This document shows, piece after piece, positions 1 to 8,764 of a DNA stretch of 64,000 nucleotides. Within the stretch, counting starts at the first letter, position 1, and each line of letters opens with the position of its first letter. Source of the stretch: Olsenella_L sp051876355 (GTDB lineage: Bacteria; Actinomycetota; Coriobacteriia; Coriobacteriales; Atopobiaceae). Under the pieces are notes generated by a model. That model was not told where the DNA came from. It made no database searches and saw nothing but the letters and a program-made list of their open reading frames with translations. The stretch covers positions 62,001 to 126,000 of the forward strand of contig JBJEHU010000006.1 in the NCBI GenBank assembly GCA_051876355.1. The letters are read 5' to 3'. The position numbers and the translations under genes are program-made.

Positions 1-739
1 AGACCTGCCAGGCGTCCTGGATCTCGTCGACGATGTCTCCCTCATGGTTCGACTGGAAGCAGAAGCAGTCATCAAAGCCTGCTTCCTTCGCGGTCTTCTG
101 GCAGAGAGCCAGAAGCGCTCCGAAATCTTCGGTGCCATATGTCTCCGGCTCGCGGATGCCGAGCATGTTAATGTTTGGGCCGTTGATGACGAGAAGACGG
201 CGCCTATACGGAGCATCTTTTTCGACAGGCTTGCTCGAGGCGACCGCATGTGCGGTCTGCGCAAGCTTCGGGCCACGCGAGACATTTGGCGCTTCTACAT
301 GAGGCACATTCTGGGGAGCCGGGCTCTCGGGGAACATGGAACGCAGCATATCGAGGTCTTCGGATTCCATGTCGGAGCGGGAGCGCTCGGAGTTTGCCTT
401 GACCTGGATGCTGTAGGAGCGCCTGCGTTCGGGCGTCACGACGGGAGCTGCCTTGGCCGGATTCTCTTCCGGCTCCATCTCCTGCGAGATGTCGCAGAGT
501 TCTTGGAATGACTGATAGATGTCGTCGATCACGTTCGGGCCGAATACGACCTCGATGCCGTTCGTGCCCCTCTTCGTCATTCCCAGCACGCTCGCAATGG
601 ATGTGAGCTTCTCCCGGTCGATAAGATCGGGATTTTCTACCTTTATCCTCAGCCTGGTCATGCATATCGTGTTCTCAAGCACATTCTGCTTTCCACCAAT
701 GGCAGAAAGCACGGCTTCGGCTGTATTTCGTTCGTCCAT
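1..739 (-). CDS. aroQ: PTS EIIB-like domain fused to type II 3-dehydroquinate dehydratase (partial, runs off left edge)
   Basis: Reading the minus strand from ATG 739 gives 246 codons open to the window edge. Residues about 1–80 look like a glucose-family PTS EIIB domain: a GGKQNV start and CMTRLRI, matching the C-x-T-R-L-R phosphocysteine motif (Cys26). A polar, Pro/Ser-rich linker covers about 85–178. Residues from 182 are type II dehydroquinase: NGPNINMLG, REPETYG (catalytic Arg196 and Tyr201 by analogy) and QSNHEGD. AroQ removes water from 3-dehydroquinate, step 3 of the shikimate pathway. The gene is 141 bases downstream of aroE–aroK on the same strand, so it is probably operonic. The fusion is direct sequence evidence; phosphorelay control of AroQ is speculation. 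The C-terminal half, with the remaining catalytic residues, is outside the window. Confidence 0.85.
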   Translation of the reverse strand, partial: MDERNTAEAVLSAIGGKQNVLENTICMTRLRIKVENPDLIDREKLTSIASVLGMTKRGTNGIEVVFGPNVIDDIYQSFQELCDISQEMEPEENPAKAAPVVTPERRRSYSIQVKANSERSRSDMESEDLDMLRSMFPESPAPQNVPHVEAPNVSRGPKLAQTAHAVASSKPVEKDAPYRRRLLVINGPNINMLGIREPETYGTEDFGALLALCQKTAKEAGFDDCFCFQSNHEGDIVDEIQDAWQV

Positions 740-880
740 GAAGAGCCTTCGTAATTCTAAACTGGTTGTTTGCCGTTCTCAGTCTATGGAGTTCGACGCC
801 TCGAGGGAAGACCCCAGCGGCAGACGGGCCGAGGGGCCTGCAAACGGCACAGATGATTCGGTTCTGCTGCCCAGATGCGC

Positions 881-2158
881 TCAGAGTTCCAGACGCGCGA
901 TGATCGCAGCGGCATCTCCTTTCGGCGTTCCCGTGCAGGGGAGCACGAGGTCTGCCCACGCACGGTAGAGCGGAAGGCGCTCCTCGGCCAGCTTCTCGAG
1001 CCCCTTGCTCTCGGAGAGCGGACGCCCCTTCGTCTCGAGCGTCTGTATGGGGCGGTCGAGCATGATGATGAAGGAATTCTGGTGGAGCAGGGGGTAGTTC
1101 TGAGGAACCGTGACGACGCCGCCACCGCATGAAATCACAAGGCCCGAGCGTGCAGCCGTCTTGGCCAGAAGCTCTGTCTCCTGCCGGCGGAACGCTTCCT
1201 CGCCGTCTGCGAGGATGGCCGCACCGGCAGACCTGCCATATTCCATCTGATAGGCATCGTCCATATCGATGAAGGGGCGATGGAGCACGTGCGCCAGGTG
1301 CTTGCCGGTCGTCGTCTTGCCGGAACCGGGCATGCCGATGAGGACAAGGTTGTCCGTCGTGGCCGTGATGTCCTGCTCGATCTTCGCGATCGAGGACTCA
1401 GGGATGCTCATGCCCTGGAAGAGCTCGCTTGCGTAGTAGGCCTGTGCCACGAGCATCGGAAGGCCTGAGGCAGAAGGAAGCCCGAGCTTCTCTGCGGCAA
1501 GGCAGATACCCGTGCGTCTCGGATTGTAGACGACGTCGAGCACGCCGGCCAAGCGAGGAAGCTTCGAGAGCGTCTCCTCATCTACAGGCGTCGCTGGGCA
1601 GGCGGGATACATGCCGACAGGGGTCGTATTCACGATGAGGCGCGCATCGGCGTGGCGTGAGAGCAATGTCTCATACGTATCGTCGCCCCTGCGGGAGATG
1701 ACGGAGACCTCTGCCGCAGCGTCTCTGAGCGCTGCCTGCACGGCCTGGCTGGCTCCTCCCGATCCAAGCACGAGGACCGGCTCGCCGGCAAGGAAATCCT
1801 TCGCTGAATCAGCACCGAGCCTTTCCCTGCAGAAACGCTCGAGGAGATAGGCAAAGCCCAGGACGTCTGTGTTCTCGGCGAAGATTGTCCCGTCCGGGCG
1901 CTTCACGAGCGTGTTCGAGACGCCGAGGCGCTTGACGCGCTCCGAGCGCTCATCTGCGAGGCGGGCGGCATCTTTCTTGTAGGGAATCGTGACATTCAGG
2001 CCCTGCCAGGTGCCTTCGCGCACGAATGGCTCCACCTCTTCGGGCTCGAGCTCTATGAGATCATAGGGCGCACTTCCGAGCTCCTTGTGGATGAGGGCCG
2101 AGTAGCTATGGCCGAGCTTCCTGCCGAGGAGGCCGAAGCGGTGGGCATTCGTATCCAT
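881..2158 (-). CDS. aroE-aroK: Bifunctional shikimate dehydrogenase / shikimate kinase
   Basis: A 425-residue fusion of two consecutive-pathway enzymes. Residues 1–265 are AroE: substrate-binding SYS at 18–20, NVTIPYK with catalytic Lys61, ENTD with Asp98, and the NADP-binding loop GSGGAS at 132–137. Residues 270–425 are shikimate kinase: Walker A GMPGSGKT at 275–282, DMDD near 299, and SCGGGV. AroE reduces 3-dehydroshikimate and AroK phosphorylates the resulting shikimate. ATG 2158 was chosen over a longer frame because TAGGAG lies just upstream, overlapping the pheA stop; the gap to pheA is 7 bases. No linker or frameshift is evident, so the fusion looks genuine. Confidence 0.95.
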   Translation of the reverse strand: MDTNAHRFGLLGRKLGHSYSALIHKELGSAPYDLIELEPEEVEPFVREGTWQGLNVTIPYKKDAARLADERSERVKRLGVSNTLVKRPDGTIFAENTDVLGFAYLLERFCRERLGADSAKDFLAGEPVLVLGSGGASQAVQAALRDAAAEVSVISRRGDDTYETLLSRHADARLIVNTTPVGMYPACPATPVDEETLSKLPRLAGVLDVVYNPRRTGICLAAEKLGLPSASGLPMLVAQAYYASELFQGMSIPESSIAKIEQDITATTDNLVLIGMPGSGKTTTGKHLAHVLHRPFIDMDDAYQMEYGRSAGAAILADGEEAFRRQETELLAKTAARSGLVISCGGGVVTVPQNYPLLHQNSFIIMLDRPIQTLETKGRPLSESKGLEKLAEERLPLYRAWADLVLPCTGTPKGDAAAIIARLEL

Positions 2159-2165
2159 GGGACTC

Positions 2166-3311
2166 CTAAACGATCTCGCGGTAGCTGCCGAGGTAGCGGT
2201 ACTCCTCGCAGATATCACCGAGGGAATTGATGAGCGTCGCGAACTCGGGCGCCTCGACCGGGCATTCGATATCGAAGTAGAACATGAACTCGAAGTCGCG
2301 GTCCGGAAGCGGGCGGCTCTCGAGCTTCACGAGGTTGATATCGAGGGCATAGAAGCGGGAGAGTACCTTGTAGAGCGCTCCCGGTTCATGGTTCACGATC
2401 AGCATGAGGGAGGAACGGTCCGCTCCCGGATAGATCGTGAGGTCCTTCGCGATGCAGGCGAAGCGCGTGAAGTTGTTGCCGGTGTTCTGCACAGAGCGGG
2501 CGAGGATATCGAGGCCATAGAGCTCGGCGCAGGTGCGGCTCGAGAGGGCTGCGACATCCTTGCGGTCGCTCTGTGCCACCATCTTTGCAGCCATCGCCGT
2601 GTTCTCGACGACATGCACCTTCATCTCGGGGTGCGCAGCAAGGAAATCAGAGGACTGCCTGATTGCCTGCTCATGGCTGAAGATTTCGCGGACATCGGAA
2701 AGCTCCGTGCCATGCTTTGCAAGCACATTGTGGTCGATCTTGATGCGCGTCGAACGCACGATCGAGAAGTTGTGCTGCATCATCAAATCATAGACCGCAT
2801 TCACGGTGCCTGCGGTCGAGTTCTCGACCGGCAGCACGCCGTACTGGCAGAAACCCTGCTCGACGGCACGGAAGACGCCGTCGAACGAGTCGAAGTACGA
2901 GATGGTCGGATGCTTGAAGATGCGGTCCGTCGCAATCTGCGAATAGGCGCCTTCGACGCCCTGGCAGGCGACATAGGCTGTCTGCGGGAAGAGCTTCGGC
3001 TCATGCTGGATGGCATCGTAGATGCGCGTGCCGACATTGCTCATGACGCCGAGGTCGTCGTATTCCTGCGCGCGTGCTGCCTCCATGAGAAGGCCCATGA
3101 GGACCTGGGCATAGTTTCGGTACTGGGCAGGCACGGCCTCTGCGACGGCGGCAAGCTTCTGGCGCTCGCGTGCCTTGTCGAGGATCGGCAGGTTGTGGGC
3201 GCTCTTGTAGGCTGCCACTTCGTCGGCGCAGGCCATGCGCTCCTGGAAGAGGCCAAGCATCTGCGTATCGATGCGGTCGAGGTCGGAACGGATTTCGGAA
3301 AGGTCTCTCAC
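2166..3311 (-). CDS. pheA: Chorismate mutase / prephenate dehydratase (P-protein)
   Basis: A 381-residue bifunctional P-protein. Residues 1–90 are an AroQ-fold chorismate mutase (Arg8, Lys36, and a PILDKARE segment at 42–49). Residues about 110–285 are prephenate dehydratase, with the diagnostic TRF at 282–284. Residues about 298–378 are an ACT domain with GALYKVL and the phenylalanine-sensing ESRP at 331–334. It converts chorismate to phenylpyruvate. The GTG at 3311 follows TGAGG by six bases, 8 bases after the aroC stop; longer in-frame starts lie inside aroC. The retained ESRP motif implies feedback inhibition by phenylalanine, by analogy with the family. Confidence 0.95.
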   Translation of the reverse strand: MRDLSEIRSDLDRIDTQMLGLFQERMACADEVAAYKSAHNLPILDKARERQKLAAVAEAVPAQYRNYAQVLMGLLMEAARAQEYDDLGVMSNVGTRIYDAIQHEPKLFPQTAYVACQGVEGAYSQIATDRIFKHPTISYFDSFDGVFRAVEQGFCQYGVLPVENSTAGTVNAVYDLMMQHNFSIVRSTRIKIDHNVLAKHGTELSDVREIFSHEQAIRQSSDFLAAHPEMKVHVVENTAMAAKMVAQSDRKDVAALSSRTCAELYGLDILARSVQNTGNNFTRFACIAKDLTIYPGADRSSLMLIVNHEPGALYKVLSRFYALDINLVKLESRPLPDRDFEFMFYFDIECPVEAPEFATLINSLGDICEEYRYLGSYREIV

Positions 3312-3319
3312 GGAGGTCC

Positions 3320-4456
3320 TCACTTCTTCTGGAACGGGGTGTCGGCAGGGTAGGTGAGCCAGGCATCGAGAAGGGACAGTGCACATACTGCCTCGACGAC
3401 AGGCACGGCACGCGTTACGATGCAGGGATCGTGACGACCATGGACCTCGAGCTCGGCAGGCTCCATATGGGCAAGGTCGACGGAGCGCTGTGCCTGGGCG
3501 ATGCTCGACGTCGGCTTCATTGCAATCTTGAAGACCAGCGGCGCTCCGGTCGTGATGCCGCCGAGGATGCCGCCGGCGTTGTTCGTGGCCGGCACGCACG
3601 TTCCGTCCTCGACCATGAAGGGGTCGTTGTTCTCGGAGCCATGGAGGCGTGCCATCTCGAAGCCGCGGCCGAACTCGATGCCCTTGACGCCGGGGATGCC
3701 AAAGATGTTGCGGGCCAGGATGTTCTCCATACCGTCAAACATCGGAGAGCCGATGCCGGCAGGAAGGCCGGTGGCAACGCACTCGATCTCGCCGCCGACA
3801 GAGTCCTTCGCGCGCCTAGCCTCGTCGATCTGGGCAAGCATCGCCTCGGAGGCGGCAGCCTCGATCGTGGCAAGCGTCGTCTCATGCTTCTGCACGGTTT
3901 CGATCTGCCTGGCCAGAAGGGCCCGCGCTTCGGGCGAGTTGTCGAAGGCAGCAAAGCGCGCATCGGTGGCCTCGCCGATCCGGGCAAGATGCGCTGCTAT
4001 CTCGACACCCTGCTCGGACAGGATCTGGAGCGCGATGGCGCCGGCAAAGCACAGAGGGGCTGTGAGCCTGCCCGAGAAGTGGCCGCCGCCCCTGATATCG
4101 TGGGCAGATCCCCACTTCGTCCAGGCGCAGAAGTCGGAGTGTCCCGGTCGCGGCACCTGGGCAATGTTCCTGTAGTCCTGGGAGCGGGTGTTCGTGTTCC
4201 TGATGATGCAGGCAAGAGGCGCGCCGCATGTGAGGCCTTCGGCGTCGAGGCCGGAGACGACCTCGGGCGTATCCGATTCCTTGCGCGGCGTTGTCCACGC
4301 ACCCTGGCCTGGCGCCCTTCTTGCCATGAACTTCTTGACCTCGTCCATATCGATCCTGATGCCAGAAGGAAGGCCCGAGATCACGCAGCCGATGGCTTCG
4401 GAGTGGGACTGGCCGAAGACAGAGACGGTGAGCGTCTCTCCCATGGTCGATGGCAT
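3320..4456 (-). CDS. aroC: Chorismate synthase
   Basis: A 378-residue AroC, which makes chorismate from 5-enolpyruvylshikimate-3-phosphate using reduced FMN. Recognisable elements are FGQSHSEAIG near the N-terminus with its catalytic His, RRAPGQG, RPGHSD, the glycine-rich RGGGHFSGR, and a GGILGG motif followed by a KPTSS segment near residue 320. The ATG at 4456 has AGGAG seven bases upstream, and the gap to the aroA stop is one base. A second in-frame ATG at 4444 is possible. Length and motifs are ordinary for bacterial chorismate synthase. Confidence 0.96.
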   Translation of the reverse strand: MPSTMGETLTVSVFGQSHSEAIGCVISGLPSGIRIDMDEVKKFMARRAPGQGAWTTPRKESDTPEVVSGLDAEGLTCGAPLACIIRNTNTRSQDYRNIAQVPRPGHSDFCAWTKWGSAHDIRGGGHFSGRLTAPLCFAGAIALQILSEQGVEIAAHLARIGEATDARFAAFDNSPEARALLARQIETVQKHETTLATIEAAASEAMLAQIDEARRAKDSVGGEIECVATGLPAGIGSPMFDGMENILARNIFGIPGVKGIEFGRGFEMARLHGSENNDPFMVEDGTCVPATNNAGGILGGITTGAPLVFKIAMKPTSSIAQAQRSVDLAHMEPAELEVHGRHDPCIVTRAVPVVEAVCALSLLDAWLTYPADTPFQKK

Positions 4457-4457
4457 G

Positions 4458-5780
4458 CTAGGACTCCTTCCTGACAACCCCGCCGAGCGAGGAGAGGTCC
4501 TCGAAAAAGGCGGGATAGGATTTCTGGACGCATTCAGCACCGATAATCGTCGTCGGACCTTCCGCCTTCGTTGCTGCGACGGATGCAGCCATCGCGATGC
4601 GGTGGTCGTTTGCTGCATCGACGGTGCCGCCGGAAAGCGTGCCTGTGCCCTCGATCGCGAGGGTGTCGCCTTCAATCGTGACATGGGCGCCCATTGCATT
4701 GAGCGCTGCGGCAGTCGTCACGAGGCGGTCGGACTCCTTCAGGCGGAGCCTCCCGGCGTTTGTCAGATGCGTCGTGCCCTTTGCATAGCAGGCTACAGCG
4801 GCAAGCGCCGGCACGAGGTCTGGTATGTCGTGCACATCGACCGAGATGGCATCGAGATGGTCATGCACGATCGTGACGCGGGAATCCTTGCGGGAGATTC
4901 TCGCACCGAAGAGGGCAAGCGCGCCGAGGACGTTCCTGTCGCCCTGGACGCTTGCGAGATCCATGCCCGTAATCGAGACGGGGTGCTCGCTCAAAGCGCC
5001 GGCGCAGAGCCAGAACGCAGCATTCGACCAGTCTCCTTCGACGACGAACGTGCCAGGGGAGACGGGAGGGGTCGACGCCGGCGATGTCATGAGCGCCAGG
5101 CACCTCGTGCCGTCTTCTGCGGTCTCGGGGCAGCTCATCACGTCGATACCGAAGCGCTGCATGCAGTCGATCGTGAGGCTGATATAGGGACGCGACTCGA
5201 CCGGTTCCTCGACGAGGATATGCACAGGTCCTGCCATGAGAGGAGAGGCAAGGAGAAGTCCCGACACGAATTGGGAGGATACATCGCCCGGGATGCGGAA
5301 CGAGCGCTCCTTGAGCCTGCCCGTGAGCGTCAGCGGGAAGCTGCCCTGGGGCGAGAGCGTGCATCCGCCATCTGCCAGGAGCTCATAGAGGGGCGAGAGC
5401 GGACGCTCTGCCAGGCGTCCGTGTCCCGTAAAGCTCGCGCCGGAGCCGAGAGCTGCCACGACTGGCAGCATGAAGCGCAGGGTCGAGCCAGACTCGCCGC
5501 AGTCGAGGACAGCGCCTTTCTTTCCCTGCCGGATGTTGTCTGTGGCCGAGGTGCCCTGGAGCGGCTCCACATGGAAGCCAGATTCCGTGCGCGTGACTTT
5601 GGCACCGAGAGCATTGAGCACGCCTGCCGTCGCATCGATATCCTTCGATGTCGCATTGCAGACGATATCGGTTGCGCTCGGGCAGAGGGCAGCCAAGATG
5701 AGGGCGCGGTGCGCTACGGACTTCGAGGCTATGGCTTCGACTGTGCCGCCGAGCTCATGCGGATAGATTGTCATATCCAT
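4458..5780 (-). CDS. aroA: 3-phosphoshikimate 1-carboxyvinyltransferase (EPSP synthase)
   Basis: A 440-residue EPSP synthase that joins PEP to shikimate-3-phosphate. The N-terminus has IASKSVAHR with the substrate-binding Lys20, Ser21 and Arg25. DCGESGSTLRF is the family GxSGT-type PEP loop, KESDR is near residue 355, and NDHR is near residue 400. The gene lies 3 bases after aroB and 1 base before aroC, so translation is probably coupled. An AAGGAG sits about ten bases before ATG 5780; a second ATG at 5774 is an alternative start. Nothing suggests loss of function. Confidence 0.95.
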   Translation of the reverse strand: MDMTIYPHELGGTVEAIASKSVAHRALILAALCPSATDIVCNATSKDIDATAGVLNALGAKVTRTESGFHVEPLQGTSATDNIRQGKKGAVLDCGESGSTLRFMLPVVAALGSGASFTGHGRLAERPLSPLYELLADGGCTLSPQGSFPLTLTGRLKERSFRIPGDVSSQFVSGLLLASPLMAGPVHILVEEPVESRPYISLTIDCMQRFGIDVMSCPETAEDGTRCLALMTSPASTPPVSPGTFVVEGDWSNAAFWLCAGALSEHPVSITGMDLASVQGDRNVLGALALFGARISRKDSRVTIVHDHLDAISVDVHDIPDLVPALAAVACYAKGTTHLTNAGRLRLKESDRLVTTAAALNAMGAHVTIEGDTLAIEGTGTLSGGTVDAANDHRIAMAASVAATKAEGPTTIIGAECVQKSYPAFFEDLSSLGGVVRKES

Positions 5781-5783
5781 GGG

Positions 5784-6875
5784 CTAGACGCTCCTTCCGC
5801 AGCCGAGGTCGATGAGCTCCTTCAGCTCATCGAGCGATACACGCTTGAGAGAGACCGTGCCGATCGCTTCGGGCACGGCGATGTTCACCGACGAGGCATG
5901 GCGCTTCTTGTCATGCGCAGCAAACGAGAAGATCGTGTCGTGGGGAAGTGCAGTGTCGGTCGGAAGGCCATGGGCACGGACGAGCTTCTCGATGCGCGCA
6001 GCGGTCGCCTCGTCGCACCAGCCCTTCTTCTGTGCCGCCCATGCCATGCAGCAGAGCCCTATCGCTACGCAGGTGCCGTGGCCGAGCTCGAAGTCGGACG
6101 CTGCCTCCACGGCGTGGCCAATCGTGTGGCCGAGGTTCAGGACCTGGCGTCTGCCATGCTCCTTCTCGTCCGTTGCGACTACGTCGCGCTTGATCTCGAT
6201 ATTTCTCGCCACGATGTCTGCGAGCTCGTCGTCAGAGAGTCCTGGCGTCGTGAGCGGTGTCTTCTCGAGGCGGGCGAAGAGATCGGGATCGGAAAGGACC
6301 GCATGCTTTATGACCTCGCCGCAGGAATCGCGGAAGAGGTCAGAAGAGATCGTCTTGAAGCAGGCGACATCGGCGACGACAGAGGCAGGCTGCCAGAAGG
6401 CGCCGACAAGGTTCTTGCCCTCGGGCAGATCGACGGCCGTCTTTCCGCCGACGGAGGAGTCGACCATTGCAAGAAGGGAGGTCGGTACTTGCACGACCTC
6501 GATGCCGCGCTGGTAGAGGGCAGCTGCGAGACCGCCCATGTCGCCTGTGACGCCGCCGCCCACGGCGACGACGATATCGTCTCTCGTGAGCGATGCGTCT
6601 GCCATGTCTTCGAGGATGCGCTCGAGCGTCGAGAGACGCTTGTGCTCCTCGCCGGCAGGGAAGATGCTTCTTGCGACGTGGTAGCCTGCGCTCTCGAGCG
6701 ATGCTGCCACCGTATCCGCATAGAGCGGCGCGACATTGGAATCGCTCACGATGCAGGCAGCGGTGCCGCCTGCCGCCTCCCGTGCGCAAGCGCCGACCTT
6801 GTCGAGGATGCCTGTACCCACATGGCAGAGATAGCGCTTGGTGGGAGTAGGAACCTCTATCGAATGCTCTGCCAT
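5784..6875 (-). CDS. aroB: 3-dehydroquinate synthase
   Basis: A 363-residue AroB that cyclises DAHP to 3-dehydroquinate using NAD and a divalent metal. The NAD-binding GGGVTGDMGG and the following PTSLLAMVDSSVGGKT block are textbook. KNLVGAF, RDSCGEVIKHA and LNLGHTIGHA supply Lys, Glu and His residues of the active site. ATG 6875 follows GAAGG, 1 base after the tyrA stop. AroB has a normal active site, so DAHP must be supplied either by the altered DAHP-synthase homologue at the head of this operon or by a paralogue elsewhere. Confidence 0.96.
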   Translation of the reverse strand: MAEHSIEVPTPTKRYLCHVGTGILDKVGACAREAAGGTAACIVSDSNVAPLYADTVAASLESAGYHVARSIFPAGEEHKRLSTLERILEDMADASLTRDDIVVAVGGGVTGDMGGLAAALYQRGIEVVQVPTSLLAMVDSSVGGKTAVDLPEGKNLVGAFWQPASVVADVACFKTISSDLFRDSCGEVIKHAVLSDPDLFARLEKTPLTTPGLSDDELADIVARNIEIKRDVVATDEKEHGRRQVLNLGHTIGHAVEAASDFELGHGTCVAIGLCCMAWAAQKKGWCDEATAARIEKLVRAHGLPTDTALPHDTIFSFAAHDKKRHASSVNIAVPEAIGTVSLKRVSLDELKELIDLGCGRSV

Positions 6876-6876
6876 G

Positions 6877-7737
6877 CTACCTTCCTTCGATCTCGCGCTT
6901 GCGGCGGTCGCCGTCAGCGAGAAGCTCTCTCAGATGCTTGCTGTCGCCTGCATCGATCGCGTCCTTGTATTCCTGGAGATGCCCTATGAGGCAGCCGATC
7001 TCCCGCGACAGGTTGTCGGCATCCTCGAGGAAGAGCTCTGTCCACATGTCCGGGTTGAGCCTTGCCACGCGGGTGAGGTCCTTGTAGGAGCCTGCAGAGA
7101 AGCCCTTGTGCACCTTTGCCTCGGGGCTCTTCACATAGGCATTCGACACGACGTGCGCCAGCTGCGATGTGAAGGCGATGATCTCGTCGTGGCGCTCTGC
7201 CGTCGTGAGCGTGAAGGTCGCAAATCCCAGAGGGGCCAGGAGCTGCTTCATGCGCTCGAGGAGATCGAGCCGCTCGAAGTCGTCCATCTTCGGAGGCACA
7301 ATCACGAGCGGTGCCCCGTGGAACATGTTCGCACGGGCATGGGCGAAGCCGGAGTACTGGGTGCCGGCCATCGGGTGGCAGCCGACGAATGTGAACGGGT
7401 ACTTCTCGGCTATCGGGAAGCAGGCATCGCAGATGGCCTTCTTGATGCCGCCCGTGTCCATAACAATGGCAGAAGGGGAGACGAGAGGAGCAATCCTCTT
7501 GAGCTCGGAGATCGCGACCTTCGGGTATCCGGCAAGGACGATGAGCTCGCACGTCGGCACGATATCGTCCGTGAGCTCGCCCTTGATGGTCTCTATCTCT
7601 GCCATCTCGAGGACATCTTCCGAGATGTCCATGCCGTAGACCTCGACGCCTGCGGCAGCGAAGGCCTTCGCGAACGAGCCACCCATGAGGCCAAGGGAGA
7701 TGATGCCGACACGGCCGGGGACAAATGTCTTCTCCAT
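6877..7737 (-). CDS. tyrA: Prephenate dehydrogenase
   Basis: A 286-residue TyrA that oxidatively decarboxylates prephenate to 4-hydroxyphenylpyruvate in the tyrosine branch. The N-terminal Rossmann loop reads SLGLMGGS, so the first glycine of the usual GxGxxG is Ser. MDTGGIKK and GCHPMAGT carry the catalytic His. There is no C-terminal ACT domain, so any tyrosine control would differ from ACT-type enzymes. ATG 7737 was chosen because it follows the upstream stop by 4 bases; the ribosome site is a weak AGGGG. The gene sits between the DAHP-synthase homologue and aroB. Confidence 0.92.
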   Translation of the reverse strand: MEKTFVPGRVGIISLGLMGGSFAKAFAAAGVEVYGMDISEDVLEMAEIETIKGELTDDIVPTCELIVLAGYPKVAISELKRIAPLVSPSAIVMDTGGIKKAICDACFPIAEKYPFTFVGCHPMAGTQYSGFAHARANMFHGAPLVIVPPKMDDFERLDLLERMKQLLAPLGFATFTLTTAERHDEIIAFTSQLAHVVSNAYVKSPEAKVHKGFSAGSYKDLTRVARLNPDMWTELFLEDADNLSREIGCLIGHLQEYKDAIDAGDSKHLRELLADGDRRKREIEGR

Positions 7738-7741
7738 CGGC

Positions 7742-8764
7742 CTAGCCCCTGTCTTCGGCAAGCGCCGCACGCAGGCTCTGGATGCGCTTCATCATGTGGG
7801 CGAACTGCTCAGGTGTGAGCGCACGTCCGCCATCGGCGAGCGACTCTTCCATTGGCTGGTCGTCGATCTCGATGAGGAGACCGTCAGCGCCTGCTGCGCA
7901 GGCAGCAAGCGAGAGGCCGGGCACGAAGCGGGCAAGGCCAGCGGCGCGCGACGGGTCGCAGATGACGGGCAGGTGCGAAAGGCCATGCACGGCGATGATA
8001 CTGGAGATGTCGAGCGTATGGCGGTAGCGGGTCTCGGCCGTGCGGATGCCGCGCTCGCAGAGGATGACCTGCTCGTTGCCTTCGCTCATCACGTACTCTG
8101 CTGCCATGAGCCACTCGTCGACCGTCGCCTCGAGGCCGCGCTTGATGAGGACAGGGACGTTCGTGCGGCCCAGCTCCTTCAGGAGCGGGAAGTTCTGCAT
8201 GCTGCGGGCGCCGACCTGTATGACATTGACGCCGGAAGAGACGAACGTCTCAACATCGCGCGGATCCATGATCTCAGCCACGGCAGGCATCTCGTGAGCA
8301 TGGGCGACAGAGCAGAGCTCGGACAGGCTCTCGGGACGAAGGCCGCTGAACGAGTACGGCGACGTCTTCGCATTGTATGTGCCTGCCATCAGAAGGCGGG
8401 CACCGGCGTCCTTTGCCTTCGTCGCCAGGCCATCGAGGTCGCGGCCATCGATAACGTTGGGGCCTGCCATGACCTGGAAGCTGCCATCGCCGATCTTGAC
8501 GCCGTAGCCACAGTCAATCACGGAGTTCTGCGGATGGAACTTGCGGTTCGCCTTCTTATAGGGCTCGGAGACGCGCTGTACGCGGTCGATGATGTCCATG
8601 GACTCGAGCAGGAACGGATCGATCTTCGTCGTATCGCCGATGATGCCGACAATCGTCTCGTTCTCGCCCTTGGAGACATTCGTCTTGAATCCGCGGTTCT
8701 CGATCCACGTTATGAAATGCGCCAGCTGGTCTTCCGTGGCGCTCTGGTTCACGACAGCTATCAT
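7742..8764 (-). CDS. DAHP-synthase family protein with altered active site
   Basis: A 340-residue protein with the full architecture of the Thermotoga-type DAHP synthase: an N-terminal ferredoxin-like regulatory domain (1–70) and a TIM barrel. Several regions match well (QVGARSMQNF, LIKRG, LCERGIRT). The metal and PEP sites do not. AGPCSVE is AGPNVID (Asn103 for the metal Cys). KPRTSPYSF is NAKTSPYSF (131–139). DPSH is DPSR (Arg273 for the metal His). VEVHP is IEIDD (Glu299 kept), and Asp311 is kept. GGGAG-like GGGAG precedes ATG 8764 by eight bases. It is first in the aro operon, where DAHP synthase belongs. It may be a metal-independent enzyme, as in Asn-type KDO8P synthases, or a regulatory pseudoenzyme; I cannot decide, so I give no gene symbol. 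Confidence 0.85.
   Translation of the reverse strand: MIAVVNQSATEDQLAHFITWIENRGFKTNVSKGENETIVGIIGDTTKIDPFLLESMDIIDRVQRVSEPYKKANRKFHPQNSVIDCGYGVKIGDGSFQVMAGPNVIDGRDLDGLATKAKDAGARLLMAGTYNAKTSPYSFSGLRPESLSELCSVAHAHEMPAVAEIMDPRDVETFVSSGVNVIQVGARSMQNFPLLKELGRTNVPVLIKRGLEATVDEWLMAAEYVMSEGNEQVILCERGIRTAETRYRHTLDISSIIAVHGLSHLPVICDPSRAAGLARFVPGLSLAACAAGADGLLIEIDDQPMEESLADGGRALTPEQFAHMMKRIQSLRAALAEDRG

Noticed and set aside
740..880. Possible regulatory hairpin between aroE–aroK and the EIIB–AroQ gene
   Set aside because: Only short imperfect inverted repeats were found, without a U-tract, so no terminator or riboswitch could be supported.
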